22,209 nucleotides of DNA from MGIIa-K1 sp964577145 (GTDB lineage Archaea; Thermoplasmatota; Poseidoniia; Poseidoniales; Poseidoniaceae): NCBI GenBank assembly GCA_964577145.1, contig CAZNXM010000027.1, forward strand, positions 1-22,209, read 5' to 3'. The position numbers and the translations under genes are program-made. This document shows positions 9,101 to 15,498 of this stretch, in pieces. Below the pieces are notes generated by a model that saw only the letters and a program-made list of their open reading frames with translations, made no database searches and was not told the DNA's origin. The first letter of the stretch is position 1, and each line of letters starts with the position of its first letter.

Positions 9101-10105
9101 ATTGGGCCTGGACAAAGTCTCACTTCTCAGGCAATTACCTTCGAGACACATGGTTCTGGTTCGCAGCATCTTTACCTCAATATTTCCGGCCAAGACCGTT
9201 GGATAGACAATGTGATCGTACCACATTGTAGTGGTCATCTCGACAAGGCATCTTGTATTCTTGACATGGACCCAGATATGCCAAATGTCATCACTGCTGA
9301 AGAAGCAAATTCGGGAATGGGATTAATGACGTTAGTGATAGTGATATTGGCGCTATTATTGGTTGGAATGGCTGTTGCAATAGTTGTGATTATGAAACGC
9401 GGTTCAGACCAATCCTCGATATATTATGATGATGATTGGGATCATTTCGAGGAAGACGACGAAGTAGTCGCTGAAGACTTAGAAAATGCTGTTGTTGAGA
9501 AGGTCGCCCCAGTTCTTCCACCGATGGCGCCACCTCGTCCAGAAAACCTCGATTCAGCAAAAGCACCCGAGCCTGAAGTTTCTGAACCCGAAGTGGAAAC
9601 TACTGTTGAACTTGCAGAGGTTGAGGAAACCCCCGAGGTTTCCGAGGACCCATGGGGTGATGTTGACTATTCTGATGCGGAATCATCTGAGGTTGATGAG
9701 CCTGAGGAAGCATTGCGACTGAGGGAACAGTTAGCCCATCAACAATACCAATCAATTCAACTCCAGAAGAAATTGTCCCAGCAGTCGATTTCAGCAGCAG
9801 AAATTGAATCAATTAAGGCCCAATTAGCCAATGTCCAAGAGGATAAAGTAATGCTTGAGGACGAGCTTGAAAAAGTAACAAAGACGGGCACTGTTGTACA
9901 AAACATCACCTACAATATCCATGATAGTGCAATTTCAGGTGATTTAAAGGCCAATATTGAGGTTGAAATAGAGGACTTTTCTTCATACAATGTGAAGACA
10001 TTGAAGGAGAAGGCTAAAGCTGCTGGTGTAGCGAAATACTCTTCGATGAAAAAGGCTGAATTGGTTGCTGCTTTGAGTGAAATCAGTGATTCCAATTCGG
10101 AATGA
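3155..10105 (+). CDS. Giant multi-domain surface protein with C-terminal membrane anchor and cytoplasmic tail
   Basis: This 2316-residue protein has an N-terminal signal peptide (Arg-rich, hydrophobic about 27-44). The outer part has three related beta-sandwich-like modules (about 218-333, 378-497, 610-735), each ending near F-I-D-D or F-D-N, similar in style to MAM or immune-inhibitor-A domains. Further Ig-like stretches follow, with Ca-binding-like DENGDG (about 1242) and DSNGDGIADPMEY (about 1445), and a CARDB-like domain (about 1906-2012). A transmembrane helix (about 2053-2078) precedes an acidic cytoplasmic segment, a coiled coil (about 2188-2243), the VVQNITYNI motif (about 2247), and a Rho-N/SAP-like helical domain (about 2278-2310). 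Domain names are by eye. Adhesion, glycan or peptide binding is inferred. The start is uncertain: GGAGG lies just after the ATG at 3155, and a GTG at 3206 is an alternative. Confidence 0.88.
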   Translation: MKGGGSIHRRLRTRRVRVVTLNSRSRVLLASFLTLLMLTNISSAAVTSWTGPSSLSGSSKTVSDAFQVPGNATVIDAWINVDETGALSDGTGQTWTGEDVPGNFSVGMFSDSMMGKFTDSLSLAPDSAVSNVDSFASATLQLAGHWTTSGSMWGVVNPSGMGGSIMGANQAMSYGIVPAAAVDGGVVAATLPGSALPASSSGVLETPAVPLPSPISDFNLTFSHWYHFASSTSGGGDGGWVEYKLDNGAWNWMAPAGGYPSTASANITTPNGASGSGFGVFADANYSGWMTSTFNLDNLTGLSNASTISFRFKAATDMGGKPGWFIDDIDLTNVGSPAGNWHHGCITQAPSTCGYSNNANAVLTSPTIDLSSATSTVAMNFEVEWDLEGSTYDNWWAEASTDGTNWDDITTTALTYNSTWGTSGIPAGGFTYNGNGYGDDSGGWLSMSFDLPATYQGDSTTWVRFRVETDSSVQYGGSPDDREGATFDNLTLTDSSGTTYYSNTFSNATSMTPAANGGGNDWQYPGAGTLFITDSFEDSSALPPGGWAISNVAGQTGWQFGSLCSNFTGGPAVFRSPNLGFGTNLCGNYDASSDNHLYTPTYSVPLGASARFTWEHWMCAEGSWDGGALFMKVNNGAWNQVTYSYANGTSWYDDTITSGGTQSLFGSEVWNGNQYTGGSFSCTASAVPWLKMDYDVSNWSGSNVSFRFTMSSDTAVQMGGWYIDDAGLEVDWFHDEGAWRSPLTSVHDLGYGFIDADIILPNGTWYGVTLLDSSGNPIEGHENRSLPLSLTSLDRDLYPSIYIDLLMGTTDSYYSPIIKELTVGATRYFGEGNGWNIPSTLQRNANGTWEYSGGVTTQLSAETGITSRPVSSAEVTGNFTQATVGLLSINGNFATTQATGSILNLGGMQGRIAPTITLSPGATIESLAFRGEFVQPAHDAAIDVADDGTDDWEFVSDVAYGSYGWQTRIYSSSIMHSDAHTGTSTMQALIPEDAIPHTFVIGLNSTAPSGHLSILNDGNVLSSTSQQNWTTHSACIQLNSLVASSTINDGTRNWSVIEFDFTTTSVTQYTMGSFAIGYTLTENVSGLESVVKAYHEANSNNGLEVTVDVPVTWTAQAGGVGIGGGVYHENMITNHPFAVPETWYPNGLMQGFTTQHHHLLDNDDIAEVHLIGTDSTGDKVQVVLTNLSTGGIFVQTSGEAMLKLLNTTTLSQSNGRWVIDWQFDVDWDWNDSTEMVWTAQAFDENGDGLSPASALSGGIGTQASENDLQVDTWRVEDDASHLLSDMFNPAYPFWAMSGSDVIVSGTVRFENTLDMRPQQDDYVVAVDVEGTSHILMNTGSGSWSGIVTLPQNMSNANLTPYILRVGPIEGADGADDVTLQSPVLIRLDDESPWVSELQVNTGQRLQEADGYTWDPTSPLGLQVTITDNQALGTELTMHYWREGADDSNGDGIADPMEYQTRSESLPEGIAGERTKSFSGIDVTGLEMNAQFSVWFSSTDFSGHSLQMGGAPGVDSDMATLIIATNEPTEIDPVSLQLDSVAEHLLAGQMHTLSLEVSDDNGVNSIDQIDIQLLGTDEETIGVLVWEPRNGAMYTPEGSQLTLHDVNVTELSDSYRVEFTFSLDWTFDETLIENWAMPTIRVWDDDPFNPVKLMTNLGEIRWKLDNNLEAVIEEMVDNTPPISSPSDSIINVKSGDDLTFSGSVRYSVSQAPVSILPESGLGVEVSTIYGSELVTALANISSDGTWSTEMVLPSRPLLIPELIVEYSVVGVISPGEDATTVVTGIIVDDIAPAVTFTAVPLVMTDEDLEVLPFTIAIDDQGGLPEGDLVVHWAFIRNGVILDGGQSSGLIPYIATNEGIHSYSGTADFTQGVNISLEDGDSLIWWLDVVDLAGNSAAGTGTSQIDPMRPSFTVLSFDITITSIDITLENGTIPRGNQVVEGDIIAVTIIVKSLGTKAGVVQISLMEDLQRDREWLHHDTVELPIGPGQSLTSQAITFETHGSGSQHLYLNISGQDRWIDNVIVPHCSGHLDKASCILDMDPDMPNVITAEEANSGMGLMTLVIVILALLLVGMAVAIVVIMKRGSDQSSIYYDDDWDHFEEDDEVVAEDLENAVVEKVAPVLPPMAPPRPENLDSAKAPEPEVSEPEVETTVELAEVEETPEVSEDPWGDVDYSDAESSEVDEPEEALRLREQLAHQQYQSIQLQKKLSQQSISAAEIESIKAQLANVQEDKVMLEDELEKVTKTGTVVQNITYNIHDSAISGDLKANIEVEIEDFSSYNVKTLKEKAKAAGVAKYSSMKKAELVAALSEISDSNSE
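3188..3204 (+). repeat. 7-3-7 perfect hairpin near the start of the giant gene
   Basis: CGGACCC (3188-3194), loop GTA, GGGTCCG (3198-3204). An in-frame GTG codon begins at 3206, one base after the hairpin. If translation starts at 3155 the hairpin is in the signal-peptide region; if it starts at 3206 it is a leader hairpin touching the start codon. It has the same stem and loop size and the same CCC-N3-GGG centre as the hairpins at 867-883 and 11900-11916. Confidence 0.5.
9707..9960 (+). repeat. Right arm of the 254-bp inverted paralogous repeat
   Basis: Partner of 178-431 in opposite orientation, ungapped. It encodes the coiled coil and VVQNITYNI motif of the giant protein's cytoplasmic tail. 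After 9960 the two genes diverge: the short protein stops within a few codons, whereas this one continues into the Rho-N/SAP-like domain. Confidence 0.85.
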
Positions 10106-10178
10106 AGGTGCCGAAACGCGCGCGCCACCCCCTAAGTTGACCGAAATCCATTAAAGCCTGTTTTTCAGATTATTAGTT

Positions 10179-10197
10179 GGAGAAAGTCACTTTCTCC
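10179..10197 (+). repeat. 8-3-8 perfect hairpin just before a small ORF
   Basis: GGAGAAAG (10179-10186), loop TCA, CTTTCTCC (10190-10197). The ATG of the small protein begins at 10200. The 5' arm contains GGAG, so in an mRNA the hairpin could hide a ribosome-binding site. It could equally be a DNA operator, or a terminator of the giant gene 75 bases upstream. The rest of 10106-10178 shows only a short T5 run at 10161 and no gene. Confidence 0.5.
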
Positions 10198-10199
10198 AG

Positions 10200-10397
10200 A
10201 TGGGATGCACGATGCAAGGAGTCAGCGAAAGCCGAGGAGATACTGCTCGAAGAGTGAAAGAACTGCAGAAGCAGGTAGATGACCTCAAAGAGTTGGTTAA
10301 TACATTACTCGCAGTAATTTGCGAAGAACCAGATGGCGCATCTAGTGGCGCTGCACCAGGGTATCAAGGGCAGCCAAGTTCAAATTATTGCATGTGA
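10200..10397 (+). CDS. Small coiled-coil protein, unknown function
   Basis: The ORF encodes 65 residues from the ATG at 10200, or 61 from the ATG at 10212. Residues 15-42 (ARRVKELQKQVDDLKELVNT and following) have the heptad pattern of a short amphipathic coiled coil. The tail is Gly/Ser/Ala/Pro-rich and ends in NYCM. There is no signal peptide. The gene lies between the giant surface protein and rtcB, and its stop codon abuts the rtcB stop with no gap. The designed-looking heptads and exact fit into the gap favour a real gene. No family is recognised. A spurious ORF remains possible. Confidence 0.6.
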   Translation: MGCTMQGVSESRGDTARRVKELQKQVDDLKELVNTLLAVICEEPDGASSGAAPGYQGQPSSNYCM

Positions 10398-11819
10398 TTA
10401 CCCTTTGATTACCAGCAAGGGTTTCATGCGTGCGATTGGCTTTGCCAAACCAGCACTGGTCGTTAGTCGAATTACTTCGTCAACATCCTTGTAAGCATCT
10501 GGTGCCTCTTCCGACAAAATGTTTGGAGTATTTGCATGGACGTGAATACCTCGATTCTTCAAATCGATACCGAGTTGTTTAGCATCGATATTTTTCTTTG
10601 CATCAGACCGTGACATCAATCTTCCAGCACCATGGCAGGAAGATGAGAATGCTCGATTACTCTCTACACCTTCAAGCAACCAAGACCCAGTTCCCATATC
10701 GCCCGGCACAAGTACTGGCTGGCCAGGCATTGCTCTTGTTGCGCCTTTACGATGGACGCAGCACGAGCAGGATTTACCATCGATTTTGTGATTTTCCATT
10801 TTGGCAATATTATGACTCACATCGTAAAGCAGGCGTGCCTCACCATCGCTTCCAAGTTCGACTTCCAGCGTTTTTCGCAATCGGTGAGTGAGAGCGCTTC
10901 GATTAGCAAATGCATAATTCGAAGCCGCATTCATCGCATCGAGGTAAGACATACCTTCTTCGGAATGAATTGGTGCGGCTGCTAATTGCCTATCGGGAAT
11001 TGCGAAGCCCCATTCATCATCATGCCAAATACCGTCTCTTGCTCGATATCTACTTTCAAGCGCCCTCACATGGTCAGTGCAAATTTGATGCCCGAATCCT
11101 CGTGAACCTGAGTGAATCATTGCCAATACTTGGCCCTCGAATAAGTCATGAGGGTTGCTATCTTCGATTCTTTCAACAATTTGTAATTCTAGGAAATGAT
11201 TTCCTGAGCCTAGTGTGCCAAGAGCTTTCATTCCCCTTTGTTTTGCCCGTGATGATACTTGACCATCTGTATCAAGACGGCCACCTGATTCGATATTGGC
11301 AAGGTCAGCATCATATGCTAATCCCAATTCATGGGCTGCATGTGCTCCGCCGTGAATAATTTCATCGAGACTTCGCTCGTCAAGTTCAACTCCGCCTTTA
11401 CCCGAGCCGCCTGCGGGAATTCTACCACGCAATCGTCCTCCAAGTTTACCGATGTTGGGGATCTGATCTTCGGTGATGTCGAGGGCGAGGAGTCTAACTC
11501 CGCAATTGATGTCGAAACCAACTCCTCCGGGGGAAATAGCACCGCCTTGCTCTCCCCACTCGGTATCGGTTGCGAGTACACCACCTATTGGGAAACCATA
11601 GCCAAAGTGCCAGTCTGCCATAGCCCATGCCTCACCTACCACACCTGGCATCGATGCAATATTCACTAACTGCGAGAGAGAGCGGTCATCGCTACTAGAT
11701 GCGAGATGCGATTTATCGGTTACAATCATTGCATCGACATTCATTGATGCGTGACGCCTAATTCTCATCAGGCCGTCTCCGGCCCGCTCGAGATGTTCGG
11801 TCCACGACGCCTCGGCCAC
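10398..11819 (-). CDS. rtcB: RtcB-type 3'-phosphate RNA ligase (tRNA-splicing ligase)
   Basis: This 473-residue protein is full length for RtcB (about 480) and has no intein. RtcB joins 2',3'-cyclic phosphate or 3'-phosphate RNA ends to 5'-OH ends using GTP and Mn2+, in archaeal tRNA exon joining and RNA repair. Metal ligands are visible in GFDINCGVRL (Asp 103, Cys 106), GSGNHF (His 208), HSGSRGFGH (His 236) and SHNIAK (His 336). The guanylylated His is 396 in SSCHGAGR. The start is GTG at 11819; the nearby ATG is out of frame. It is divergent from alaS and convergent with the small ORF. The tRNAs in this window have no introns, so its substrates lie elsewhere. Confidence 0.95.
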   Translation of the reverse strand: MAEASWTEHLERAGDGLMRIRRHASMNVDAMIVTDKSHLASSSDDRSLSQLVNIASMPGVVGEAWAMADWHFGYGFPIGGVLATDTEWGEQGGAISPGGVGFDINCGVRLLALDITEDQIPNIGKLGGRLRGRIPAGGSGKGGVELDERSLDEIIHGGAHAAHELGLAYDADLANIESGGRLDTDGQVSSRAKQRGMKALGTLGSGNHFLELQIVERIEDSNPHDLFEGQVLAMIHSGSRGFGHQICTDHVRALESRYRARDGIWHDDEWGFAIPDRQLAAAPIHSEEGMSYLDAMNAASNYAFANRSALTHRLRKTLEVELGSDGEARLLYDVSHNIAKMENHKIDGKSCSCCVHRKGATRAMPGQPVLVPGDMGTGSWLLEGVESNRAFSSSCHGAGRLMSRSDAKKNIDAKQLGIDLKNRGIHVHANTPNILSEEAPDAYKDVDEVIRLTTSAGLAKPIARMKPLLVIKG

Positions 11820-11899
11820 ATTGCTCCGATGGTCTCTAACTCATCACTTCTTCTCTATTACCATGCGAGGGTTTCAAGTCCCTAGGGTGACCCCGTAAA

Positions 11900-11916
11900 C
11901 CTGCCCATAGGGCAGG
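11900..11916 (+). repeat. 7-3-7 perfect hairpin overlapping the alaS ribosome-binding region
   Basis: CCTGCCC (11900-11906), loop ATA, GGGCAGG (11910-11916). The last AGG is the first half of AGGTGA (11914-11919), which lies six bases before the ATG at 11925 and is the best Shine-Dalgarno candidate for alaS. Folding would occlude part of it, so translational control is possible but not shown. Confidence 0.55.
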
Positions 11917-11924
11917 TGAAGCGT

Positions 11925-14774
11925 ATGGAACTCCCGCCCATCGACCTCGCTGTCTTCCACGAGAACGGTTATGTTCGTCGCCAGTGCCGTGTCACTAACT
12001 TGTGGTTCTGGACCACAGATGGAGAGCGAAATACCTGCGGAGATACCGAGGAAGACGAGTACACATTCATCGGCAGTCCAATCATTGCTGGATTCCCTGA
12101 ACGTGGTCGCGCTTTGAAGGATAGGATGCGTGAGGCATTCCTTGGATTCCTTGAGGGTAGAGGCCATACACGTATCGCCCCTTATCCTGTATTGGCTCGA
12201 TGGCGAGATGATATTCATCTCACGATAGCGAGTATTGCTGATTTCCAACCACATGTTACCTCAGGTGCTGTAGAGCCTCCTGCTAATCCTCTTGCGATTT
12301 CACAGCCCTGTATTCGTTTGACGGATGTGGACGCAGTGGGGCGTTCAGGGCGGCACCTCACCACATTCGAGATGATGGCACATCACGTATTCAACCGTCC
12401 TGATGAGGGAAAGATGTACTACTGGATGGAAGAGTGTGTCAAATATTGTCATGAGCTCCTTTGCGAAACTTTCGCCATCGATGCAAAGGAAATCACCTAT
12501 GTCGAAAACCCCTGGTCTGGCGGTGGAAATGCTGGAGCAGCAGTTGAGGTTATCGTCGGAGGTCTTGAACTTGCAACACTTGTTTTCATGAATCTCGAGG
12601 AGAGAGATGATGGTGAATTTGAGATCAAAGGAACTCACTATGGCGAAATGCCTCTCCAAATTATCGATACGGGTTATGGGCTCGAGAGATTTTGCTGGGC
12701 TGCAGCAGGTACGCCTACCATTTACGAGGCCATATACCCCGATAGCGTAGAATGGCTCAAGAAACAAGCAGGATTTTCTGCTGACAAGTTTGGAATGAAA
12801 GAGGAAGAACTCGCATCACTTCTCGGTGAAATGAGCCGCCTATTTGGAATAATGAATATTGAAGCCGGAAGTGATGGTGACCGCATGCGTTCATTATTCA
12901 TCTCCCGTCTCGCTGAGCGTGGACATGAGATAAGTGAAGAAATGTTCAATGCTATTACTGAGCCATTATCCAGTATTTACGCAATTCCAGACCACATGCA
13001 TGCGCTTTCAAATATGCTCGGTGACGGGTTGGTACCTTCTAATGCAAAGGCAGGTTATCTCGCTAGGATGATGGCAAGAAGGGTATTGCGAATGCGAGAT
13101 GAACTCGGGCTGAACATTACGCTGGTCGACTTGGTAAGCCATCATCTAGATGTCAATCACGACTCGACAAATATGAAGCAGACCCGTGACGGGCTAATCA
13201 CCATACTCAAAGGCGAGGAAGCACGTTATGGTGAGATGCTGCGCAAGGGAAAACAAGTAGTCAAGACCGCACTCAAATCAATTTCACAAGATGCTACTGA
13301 ATTGCCCGATGAGACCCTATTCAAAATCAATGATAGCCATGGTATTTCACCCGACCTTGTAATCCGTATCGCATCGGAAATGGGTTGGCAAGCACTTTCT
13401 CTACGAACTGGATTCTCGGCTGAAATGGCCGAAAGACATGCGGCGATTGCAAAGGCTGCAGCAAAGTCGGTAGAGGCATCACCACTTGTGGATGCAGTTC
13501 CAGAATTACCTGCTACAATGGCCCTATACTACGAGGATGTATCTCAAAGAGAATTTGAGGCTAGTGTATTGGCTAGTCTTAGTTTGACTGGGGAAGATTT
13601 GCCAGAAGGAGCTACACATGGAATTGTTCTTGACAGAACCTGTTTCTATCCTGAAGGCGGAGGACAAGAGGGAGACCACGGCTCCCTCAATTCCGATTCT
13701 GCAGCACATTCTGTTCTAGATACCAGAAAGGTTGGGTCGTTAGTCATTCATCTAACAAATGGAGGGTTCGAGGTTGGAGATATGGTACATGGAGAACTCG
13801 ACTGGGACCGCCGTCGACAATTGATGGACCACCATACTGCAGTTCACATTGTTGGTGGTGCAGCACGTCGATTACTTGGCCCTCACATCTACCAAGCAGG
13901 TGCAAATAAGAGCGTGGAAAGTGCTAGGCTTGATATCACTCATCACCGCAGATTAAATCGTGCTGACCTCGACGAGATTGAGGCCTTAGCAAACGAAGTT
14001 ATTCAGCAGGTACAACGTACTGAAAAGATTACTCTTGACCGTAAGGATGCAGATCGTAAATATGGGTTTGACCTCTATCAGGGCGGAGCCCCGAAAGGAA
14101 ATGACATCCGAATCCTTAGAATCGCCGACCATGATATTCAGGCGTGTGGAGGAACTCATCACGATGAGCCAGGACGAATTGGTCAGATTCGAATTATTCG
14201 TTCCAATGCTGTACAGGATGGTGTCGAGCGCTTGCACATTGTTGCAGGTGCGGCAGCAATGTCCCATGCAAGAGGACAGGAAGACATCCTGCGCCGGGCC
14301 GCAGATTCATTCCAAGTCCCAACTGAAGATGTACCGGCTGCCGCTCAGCGTTTCTTCGGTGAGTGGAAGGACCAGCGGAAGAGAATTGAGGCCCTTGAGG
14401 CAGAAATCGTTCGTTTGAGAACTAGTGGTGGTGGCGATGATTCCTCAGAAATAGATGGAGTCAGGATTGTTATCATGGAAGTTGATGGTGATTTGAAGCA
14501 GATGACAAAGATGCTACGAGAATTGACTCTAGATGCAACAAGGCCAACCCTCTCAGTTCTTGGAAGCCGTGATGGTGGTGGTAAATTGATGGTTGCTACA
14601 ACCGAAAATAGCCCGGCAAGTGAGCGTTATAATGCCGTAGATATTCTTCGTGGAATATCTGGACACATTGGCGGCGGTGGAGGCGGTAGGCCTACATTTG
14701 CCCAAGGCGGTGGAAGCAATCCCGATGGCTTACCAGATGCTCTTGCAGCAGCTCGTGAACTCATAGGTGTCTGA
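11925..14774 (+). CDS. alaS: Alanyl-tRNA synthetase, archaeal type
   Basis: The protein has 949 residues from the ATG at 11925, chosen because AGGTGA precedes it; a GTG at 11916 would add three residues. It charges tRNA-Ala. The N-terminus has the archaeal pattern (FWTTDGERNTCGD, then YTFIGSPI near residue 45). The class II aminoacylation core follows, with HLTTFEMMAHHVFN and NPWSGGGNAGAAVEV (near 195). The editing domain shows HHTAVH (His 637, His 641) and CGGTH (Cys 741, His 745), the zinc site that removes mischarged serine or glycine. The C-Ala domain ends with a Gly-rich segment (SGHIGGGGGGRPTFAQGGG). It overlaps the convergent Nudix gene by 14 bases. Confidence 0.96.
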   Translation: MELPPIDLAVFHENGYVRRQCRVTNLWFWTTDGERNTCGDTEEDEYTFIGSPIIAGFPERGRALKDRMREAFLGFLEGRGHTRIAPYPVLARWRDDIHLTIASIADFQPHVTSGAVEPPANPLAISQPCIRLTDVDAVGRSGRHLTTFEMMAHHVFNRPDEGKMYYWMEECVKYCHELLCETFAIDAKEITYVENPWSGGGNAGAAVEVIVGGLELATLVFMNLEERDDGEFEIKGTHYGEMPLQIIDTGYGLERFCWAAAGTPTIYEAIYPDSVEWLKKQAGFSADKFGMKEEELASLLGEMSRLFGIMNIEAGSDGDRMRSLFISRLAERGHEISEEMFNAITEPLSSIYAIPDHMHALSNMLGDGLVPSNAKAGYLARMMARRVLRMRDELGLNITLVDLVSHHLDVNHDSTNMKQTRDGLITILKGEEARYGEMLRKGKQVVKTALKSISQDATELPDETLFKINDSHGISPDLVIRIASEMGWQALSLRTGFSAEMAERHAAIAKAAAKSVEASPLVDAVPELPATMALYYEDVSQREFEASVLASLSLTGEDLPEGATHGIVLDRTCFYPEGGGQEGDHGSLNSDSAAHSVLDTRKVGSLVIHLTNGGFEVGDMVHGELDWDRRRQLMDHHTAVHIVGGAARRLLGPHIYQAGANKSVESARLDITHHRRLNRADLDEIEALANEVIQQVQRTEKITLDRKDADRKYGFDLYQGGAPKGNDIRILRIADHDIQACGGTHHDEPGRIGQIRIIRSNAVQDGVERLHIVAGAAAMSHARGQEDILRRAADSFQVPTEDVPAAAQRFFGEWKDQRKRIEALEAEIVRLRTSGGGDDSSEIDGVRIVIMEVDGDLKQMTKMLRELTLDATRPTLSVLGSRDGGGKLMVATTENSPASERYNAVDILRGISGHIGGGGGGRPTFAQGGGSNPDGLPDALAAARELIGV

Positions 14775-15498
14775 GTGCTGCAACATCGAAACCTGAAACG
14801 ACAGATGCCAATGCTTCTGAAGGTTCAAACCAAGCATAGTCAGAGATTTCTCCGACCTTTGGTTTGATTTCTGAATCATCTCCTAACCAGGCTGCGGTAT
14901 AGGTGAATGAAAGGAATGAAATTCCTTCAGTTGTGAATATTCTCTGGGTGATAATAGGTGCATTATCCTCGAGTTCGATCATAATTCCCATCTCCTCAAA
15001 AGTCTCTCTCACGCAACCGACTTCAGGGTGTTCATCATGGTCCATATATCCACCCGGTAGGGTCCAGTGTCCAACGAAATGACCACGTTCAACCTTGCCG
15101 AGCAGAACCTTTCCATCACCGTTGAGTACCATCACTTTGGATACTAGTCTGTGCAATGAGCGATATATCGATTCACGGGCAACCGGGTGTACAGCATCAT
15201 CACTGATGCACTCATCTTTCCAAGCCCATTCCTTTGGCCATTCAATTTCAGGGTGGCCTTTCAGGACTTCAGTTCCTCGAATATCGAAACGATTTTTCAG
15301 AGTCCATCTTATCCCCATTGCATTGACCTCCTCTTCCGAAGGTAGGCGCAATGAAGTCTTTCCAGTCCTCATCATTACCGGGCGATGCGGTCCATTTCCA
15401 TCGGAATCGACAAGGAGAATCTTGCCATCGTGCTCAAGATGGAGAACGGTAGCAGGGTGGTCCATGTGTGTGGCAGGGACCAGTTGTGTTTCAATCAA
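14761..15498 (-). CDS. Nudix hydrolase with an extra N-terminal domain
   Basis: This 245-residue protein has a Nudix box at 150-172: Gly 150, Glu 156, Arg-Glu 164-165, Glu-Glu 168-169, Gly 171. Nudix enzymes hydrolyse nucleoside diphosphates linked to another group, such as oxidised dNTPs, NDP-sugars or NADH. Residues 1-115 form an N-terminal part I do not recognise, which makes the protein longer than simple Nudix enzymes of about 150 residues. The TTG start at 15498 overlaps the rmuC stop (TTGA), and GGAG lies about ten bases upstream, which suggests translational coupling. An ATG at 15465 is an alternative start. Substrate is not predictable. Pairing with rmuC and the presence of dinB nearby are compatible with nucleotide-pool or repair work. 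Confidence 0.85.
   Translation of the reverse strand: MIETQLVPATHMDHPATVLHLEHDGKILLVDSDGNGPHRPVMMRTGKTSLRLPSEEEVNAMGIRWTLKNRFDIRGTEVLKGHPEIEWPKEWAWKDECISDDAVHPVARESIYRSLHRLVSKVMVLNGDGKVLLGKVERGHFVGHWTLPGGYMDHDEHPEVGCVRETFEEMGIMIELEDNAPIITQRIFTTEGISFLSFTYTAAWLGDDSEIKPKVGEISDYAWFEPSEALASVVSGFDVAALRHL

Noticed and set aside
11860..11900. T-arm-like string GAGGGTTTCAAGTCCC upstream of alaS, considered as a tRNA
   Set aside because: Only four pairs form, and no acceptor, D or anticodon arm could be built around it.
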